Assembly: GCA_030835305.1 (NCBI GenBank)
Contig: JAURPJ010000072.1
Span: 37,832 to 101,831, forward strand
Direction: 5' to 3'
Source: Verrucomicrobiota bacterium
GTDB lineage: Bacteria > Verrucomicrobiota > Verrucomicrobiia > Verrucomicrobiales > Akkermansiaceae
DNA length: 64,000 nucleotides
The translations under genes and the position numbers were made by a program. Numbering within the stretch: the stretch's first letter is position 1; every line of letters starts with the position of its first letter. The notes under the pieces are model-generated. The model was not told the DNA's origin and ran no database searches. It saw nothing but the letters and a program-made list of their open reading frames with translations. Shown here piece after piece: positions 61,701 to 64,000 of the stretch.

Positions 61701-63859
61701 TCGAGCAAGGCTTCTTGCACCGTGTAAATTCCCAAGCCGTTGGTATTATTCACAACGCGCGAGTCCATCTCGTAGTCCGAGGCGACATTCTGCCCGACCT
61801 GGCTGTCGAAGCCCCAGTCCGCAGGCCATCCTGGTGGATTGGTGGGCTGCTGGACCACGTCCTCAATAAAAATGTAAGTGTGCGTGTCCACGTTGGTGGG
61901 GATCCAGTTGCTAAAGGTGGCAAGCGCGCGAACGGTGCTTGTCGTGCTAATCGTGATCGGCTCGGTGTAGATGGTGCCCGTATTCGCTGTTGGAGGCGTA
62001 CCGTCGAGAGTGTAGCGAATAGTGGCACCGGGGGTGTCCGAAGTGATCACCAACTGAAAGGGGTCTTTGTAAAAGCCACGGTCTGTTGAAAAATTGGTGT
62101 CCTTGACCACACCGGGAAATGCTGAAGCACTGTTGATGGCACCCGGAGTAGTACTTTTGAAGAAGACCGGCTGATCTCCGGCTGAAGGAATTCCGTACGA
62201 GGTATCGGTAAACTGTTCAGGTAAGGTGGGCGAGAAACTGTCGTCCACTGTGGTTCCGTTGGGCCTGATGATAGCGAGGTATTCACCTCCCGCGCTCAGG
62301 CTAAAATTTGTGTGGGCGTTGCCGTCGGGATCCACGGTGTTCTCGCCGGAGGCAAACACGATGAGATAACCCTGCGCCGAGATGTTAACGTTAGGAAAGT
62401 TCCACTTTGTAGGATTATCGATGTTATCAGTGAGGTAATAGCCATCAAGATTGACCGTTTGATTGTTGGGATTATGAATCTCAATCCAGTCTTCCCGGCG
62501 GCCAAAACCGTCCTGAATATCGGTGACATTACGAGTCAGGATTTCATTCAGCCGCAAGGGGAGAAGGGTATTTGGAAAGTCACTCGTATTCGTGGGATCG
62601 GTGCCCTCGCCGAGTTCTAGGGCGTCGTTAAAACCATCGCCGTCGGTGTCGGCGAGTTTCGGATCAGTGACAAACCCACCAGCGCCCGAAAGTTCGTCGG
62701 CATCGCCCAGGCCTTCTCCGTCGGTGTCTGCGAGAAGCGGATTGGTTCCAAAGGTCTCAACTTCCTCCCCGTCGTTCAGGGTGTCGCTGTCAGTATCCGT
62801 GAGAGTGGGATTGGTTCCCGCCGTCTGCTCTTCGATGTTGGTAAGGCTGTCACTGTCGCCGTCATCGCTACCTGATACGGTGGTGAGGGCCGGGAAGTAA
62901 AGGAGCTCCCAGTCATCGTCCAGTCCGTCATTGTCCGAATCATTTACGACCTCGATGTTGAAGATTTCCTCGTAGAAGGCCCCGGCCGCATCTGTCGTTC
63001 TGACCCTGAGACTCAGGATGGCGCCGCCTGCCAGGGCGGTCAGATCGCGGTCGATCCGCAAGGTGTTTCCGTCGATCTCGAAGAGTCCGTTGTCGGTGCT
63101 GCCTGTCCCTTCTTCAAGGGAATAGGTAAAGGTATCGCCCGGGGTGGGGTCGGTCGTAGTAAAGGTGCCAACCGCCGAACCAATCGTTGCGGTCTTGGCA
63201 ACAATGAGGCTGGATAGAGCGAGATCGATTGGTCCGTCGGTGGCGACCGGTTCGCCGATCTCCAGTCCGTTCAGGAAGACATTGTGGGAGGGGCTCGGAT
63301 TGGTGACCGAGACGATGCCATTGATGGTAACCGCGCCGTTTCCGTCGGTTGTCACGTTCAGCGTGATGACATTGTCTGCCAGCGTGGCAGGTCGGCTCGT
63401 GAAAGTTAGACGTTGCGTTGCCGAGCCACCTCCGCTCCAGTCGGCGGCCCGGCCTCCGGTTGAGCTCACATCGTAACCCCAGATCTTGACGGGATACTCC
63501 ACATTGGGTTGCAGACCGGTAAAGGCCAGCCGGAGTCCGCTGCCGGGATTGTTTGAAAAGCTGCCGTTCGCAAAGAGAAAGTCCCGCCACATTGAAGCCT
63601 CGCCACCACCGCCGTTATTACTACCCCGGTCCCGATCGTCGAGAGTGATGCTGCCGATGGCATCAACATCGAGGCTCACTCCGCCCGTGAAGTTCTTGGA
63701 CCATGAGTCACCGAGGTCGGAGTCGCTGGAAGCCAGCGATTGCCACCCGCTTTGGGTTGTTCTGTTGGGATCAAAGTCGATCCGTAGAGTCTGTGCTGCG
63801 AGCGGGAGGGAAAGCGCTCCAAGTGCCAGAGATCTGAGAATGAGGGTGTGCACGATCAT
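58745..63859 (-). CDS. Giant secreted CotH/lamin-tail/TSP3-repeat protein
   Basis: About 1704 residues from the ATG of MIVHTLILRSLALGALSLPL (signal peptide). In order: a beta domain (about 25-210), a cadherin-like stretch (215-305), acidic calcium-binding TSP3-type repeats (310-430, for example DTDGDGFNDALELGEG), a lamin-tail domain (435-570), chitobiase C-like module (about 600-670, YTLDGTPPTANTGTIY), a CotH kinase-like region (about 720-1090, with YSIEY-type strands, GRFVHLYYNGLYFGVHDLTE and FRFQVWDQEIALDKFSWNRY), a second chitobiase-like repeat, a jelly-roll, a second lamin-tail (from about 1430) and a short C-terminal module. Probably surface adhesin or matrix protein; whether the CotH part phosphorylates anything is unknown. 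Confidence 0.85.
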   Translation of the reverse strand: MIVHTLILRSLALGALSLPLAAQTLRIDFDPNRTTQSGWQSLASSDSDLGDSWSKNFTGGVSLDVDAIGSITLDDRDRGSNNGGGGEASMWRDFLFANGSFSNNPGSGLRLAFTGLQPNVEYPVKIWGYDVSSTGGRAADWSGGGSATQRLTFTSRPATLADNVITLNVTTDGNGAVTINGIVSVTNPSPSHNVFLNGLEIGEPVATDGPIDLALSSLIVAKTATIGSAVGTFTTTDPTPGDTFTYSLEEGTGSTDNGLFEIDGNTLRIDRDLTALAGGAILSLRVRTTDAAGAFYEEIFNIEVVNDSDNDGLDDDWELLYFPALTTVSGSDDGDSDSLTNIEEQTAGTNPTLTDTDSDTLNDGEEVETFGTNPLLADTDGEGLGDADELSGAGGFVTDPKLADTDGDGFNDALELGEGTDPTNTSDFPNTLLPLRLNEILTRNVTDIQDGFGRREDWIEIHNPNNQTVNLDGYYLTDNIDNPTKWNFPNVNISAQGYLIVFASGENTVDPDGNAHTNFSLSAGGEYLAIIRPNGTTVDDSFSPTLPEQFTDTSYGIPSAGDQPVFFKSTTPGAINSASAFPGVVKDTNFSTDRGFYKDPFQLVITSDTPGATIRYTLDGTPPTANTGTIYTEPITISTTSTVRALATFSNWIPTNVDTHTYIFIEDVVQQPTNPPGWPADWGFDSQVGQNVASDYEMDSRVVNNTNGLGIYTVQEALLDIPTVALSMRQQDITGGTGGVLTNPRGRFERECSIEYIFPDGTTGFQEDCKIEAHGNSSRTPRRMQKHSMRLTFSSAVGIPKLNYPLFEDSEVETFNKLVLRACFTDSWALNTWSSGRYRPNDSQYIRDVWMKNSLSDMGHANGHGRFVHLYYNGLYFGVHDLTERIEDDWYAEHLGGREEDWRVNKDHVVSEAGPRWNAMTSLLNSNITNNGVYQQVKDYLDLENYIDYMLLHFYADAEDWPTKNGYGAVNEISGDGKFRFQVWDQEIALDKFSWNRYNSGSGSGAPFQRLRLNDEFRLLFADRVHKHMFNGGALSESKSIARYLKLADKIDKAIVAESARWGDTQDNTPYGNTASSSNNIDADYYPPTINDPIYFTREQHWVVERDVITNHYIPILHDESDSRSIIRELRARNLYPSLDPPIYSQHGGIVPNGFDLAVTAPEGNIYYTIDGSDPRLTGGGINPSAGMLAGGVLAETILDFEASGWRFLDNGVAQSDSNVVAGNGVYNSTDWKHPEYNDNAWGTGQAMLGYGSVGGININTTVGPASTPRNITTYFRKEFTVTGAADYTELTFDLIRDDGAIVYLNGKEIDRSNLADGVVTFSTLASSASPEDEIVPLNTLVLSPGDLLEGVNVIAVEVHQSSTRSSDLGVDLRVRGIKPNPGASDITLTRTGKVKARSFSGGEWSALTEADFIVGIPASPSNLVVSEINYNPAGIDDTKEWLELMNISDSAIDLTDVSFTGITYTFPAGTTLAARQRIVIVKDQAGFAANYNTAGILIAPGVFAGSLNNGGEELAIIDATGTVDIQRFTYLDVPPWPIAPDGTGATLVLISPLTSPAHGNPASWRSSFFPGGSPGGSDGQTFTGDPGADNDGDGLSSFLEYAFGSVNGDAGPSPESDILLGSGFFGDPAVKNLTITFRRNSAAEDIVIAVEASRNLVDWDTVQTEFVSSLPNGDRTDTVTYRSLSDSAVTTREFIRVKVTQSP

Positions 63860-64000
63860 CGAAACCAAAAAACTAGTCCCTTCAGCCCCTCATTCAACAC
63901 CTAAGTCAGCGCTTCAAGAGAGGTGGGCGTTCTTCAGGCAATCGAGGCTCCGGGTGCCCTGCGTTTCCGGAAGGCGGGTGGTTTAGAAAACATCGCAACG
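63860..64000. other. Right edge, upstream of the giant protein
   Basis: About 140 bases, presumably the promoter region for the minus-strand gene. No further gene can be supported before the window ends. Confidence 0.4.

Noticed and set aside
1-64000. CRISPR array, rRNA or tRNA gene, prophage or intact insertion sequence
   Set aside because: No regularly spaced repeats, structural-RNA signatures, phage genes or complete transposases were found by reading the window.

Overview
The window looks like chromosomal DNA of a free-living Verrucomicrobiota bacterium, probably of the Verrucomicrobiales (Roseibacillus/Haloferula/Akkermansiaceae type). This is inferred from gene content: three sulfatases, several secreted LamG-type proteins, a giant CotH/lamin-tail protein, DUF1080, ThuA, SASA and SGNH hydrolases, NPCBM and SHD1-like proteins, a PQQ-like propeller, and a squalene/phytoene synthase beside signal peptidase I. 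No 16S rRNA or tRNA gene was seen, so the placement is not proven.

Layout. 0-5.4 kb: truncated haemoglobin and rhomboid protease (+), then on the minus strand folE, a SulP anion transporter and the wreck of a dabA-dabB inorganic-carbon operon. 5.4-10.8 kb: a frameshifted DUF892 gene, a 1229-residue heparinase II/III-like lyase, and a heavily decayed Zn/Cd P-type ATPase. 10.8-16.6 kb: acyltransferase 3, VF530, RluA-type synthase, a LamG-like protein, tsaE, rplU-rpmA with a terminator, trmL. 16.6-20.2 kb: debris (IS1380, NPCBM, P-loop ATPase and M20 peptidase fragments) around a sulfatase. 20.2-35.8 kb: pyrE, an enolase-superfamily enzyme with its LysR gene, a GH13 amylase wreck, lepB with a squalene synthase-family gene, trpS, an intradiol dioxygenase with a lipoprotein, an orphan LolD-like ATPase, a DEAD-box helicase, a SASA esterase, a PQQ propeller, ribD and a CAP-domain protein. 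36-44 kb: mnmG carrying two exact GTTCCACGTGGAAC palindromes (parS-like, suggesting origin-proximal DNA), two sulfatases, vapBC, LamG proteins and remnants. 44-49 kb: DUF4266-DUF3570-apbE operon, divergent from an OmpR/EnvZ-type two-component pair. 49-64 kb: six-hairpin glycosidase-like protein, SHD1 protein, CPBP protease-thiL, ThuA, a propeller protein, a RAYT remnant, DUF1080-metallophosphoesterase-SGNH, and a 1.7k-residue CotH/lamin-tail protein.

How the genes work together. The exported sulfatases, lyase, esterase, glycosidase and DUF1080 protein fit scavenging of sulfated polysaccharide, although they are scattered rather than in one locus. The most system-like unit is the two-component pair facing the DUF4266-DUF3570-apbE operon: a tiny lipoprotein ending in a Gly/Cys tail, an outer-membrane barrel, and an FMN transferase that here lacks a visible export signal. 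The shared 113-bp intergenic region carries repeated CTCAT/ATGAG half-sites and a perfect 20-bp palindrome over the regulator's start codon.

The other striking feature is decay. At least ten genes are broken by frameshifts, stops or internal deletions. Several of these (dabA, dabB, the P-type ATPase) have lost whole domains, so sequencing error alone cannot explain them.
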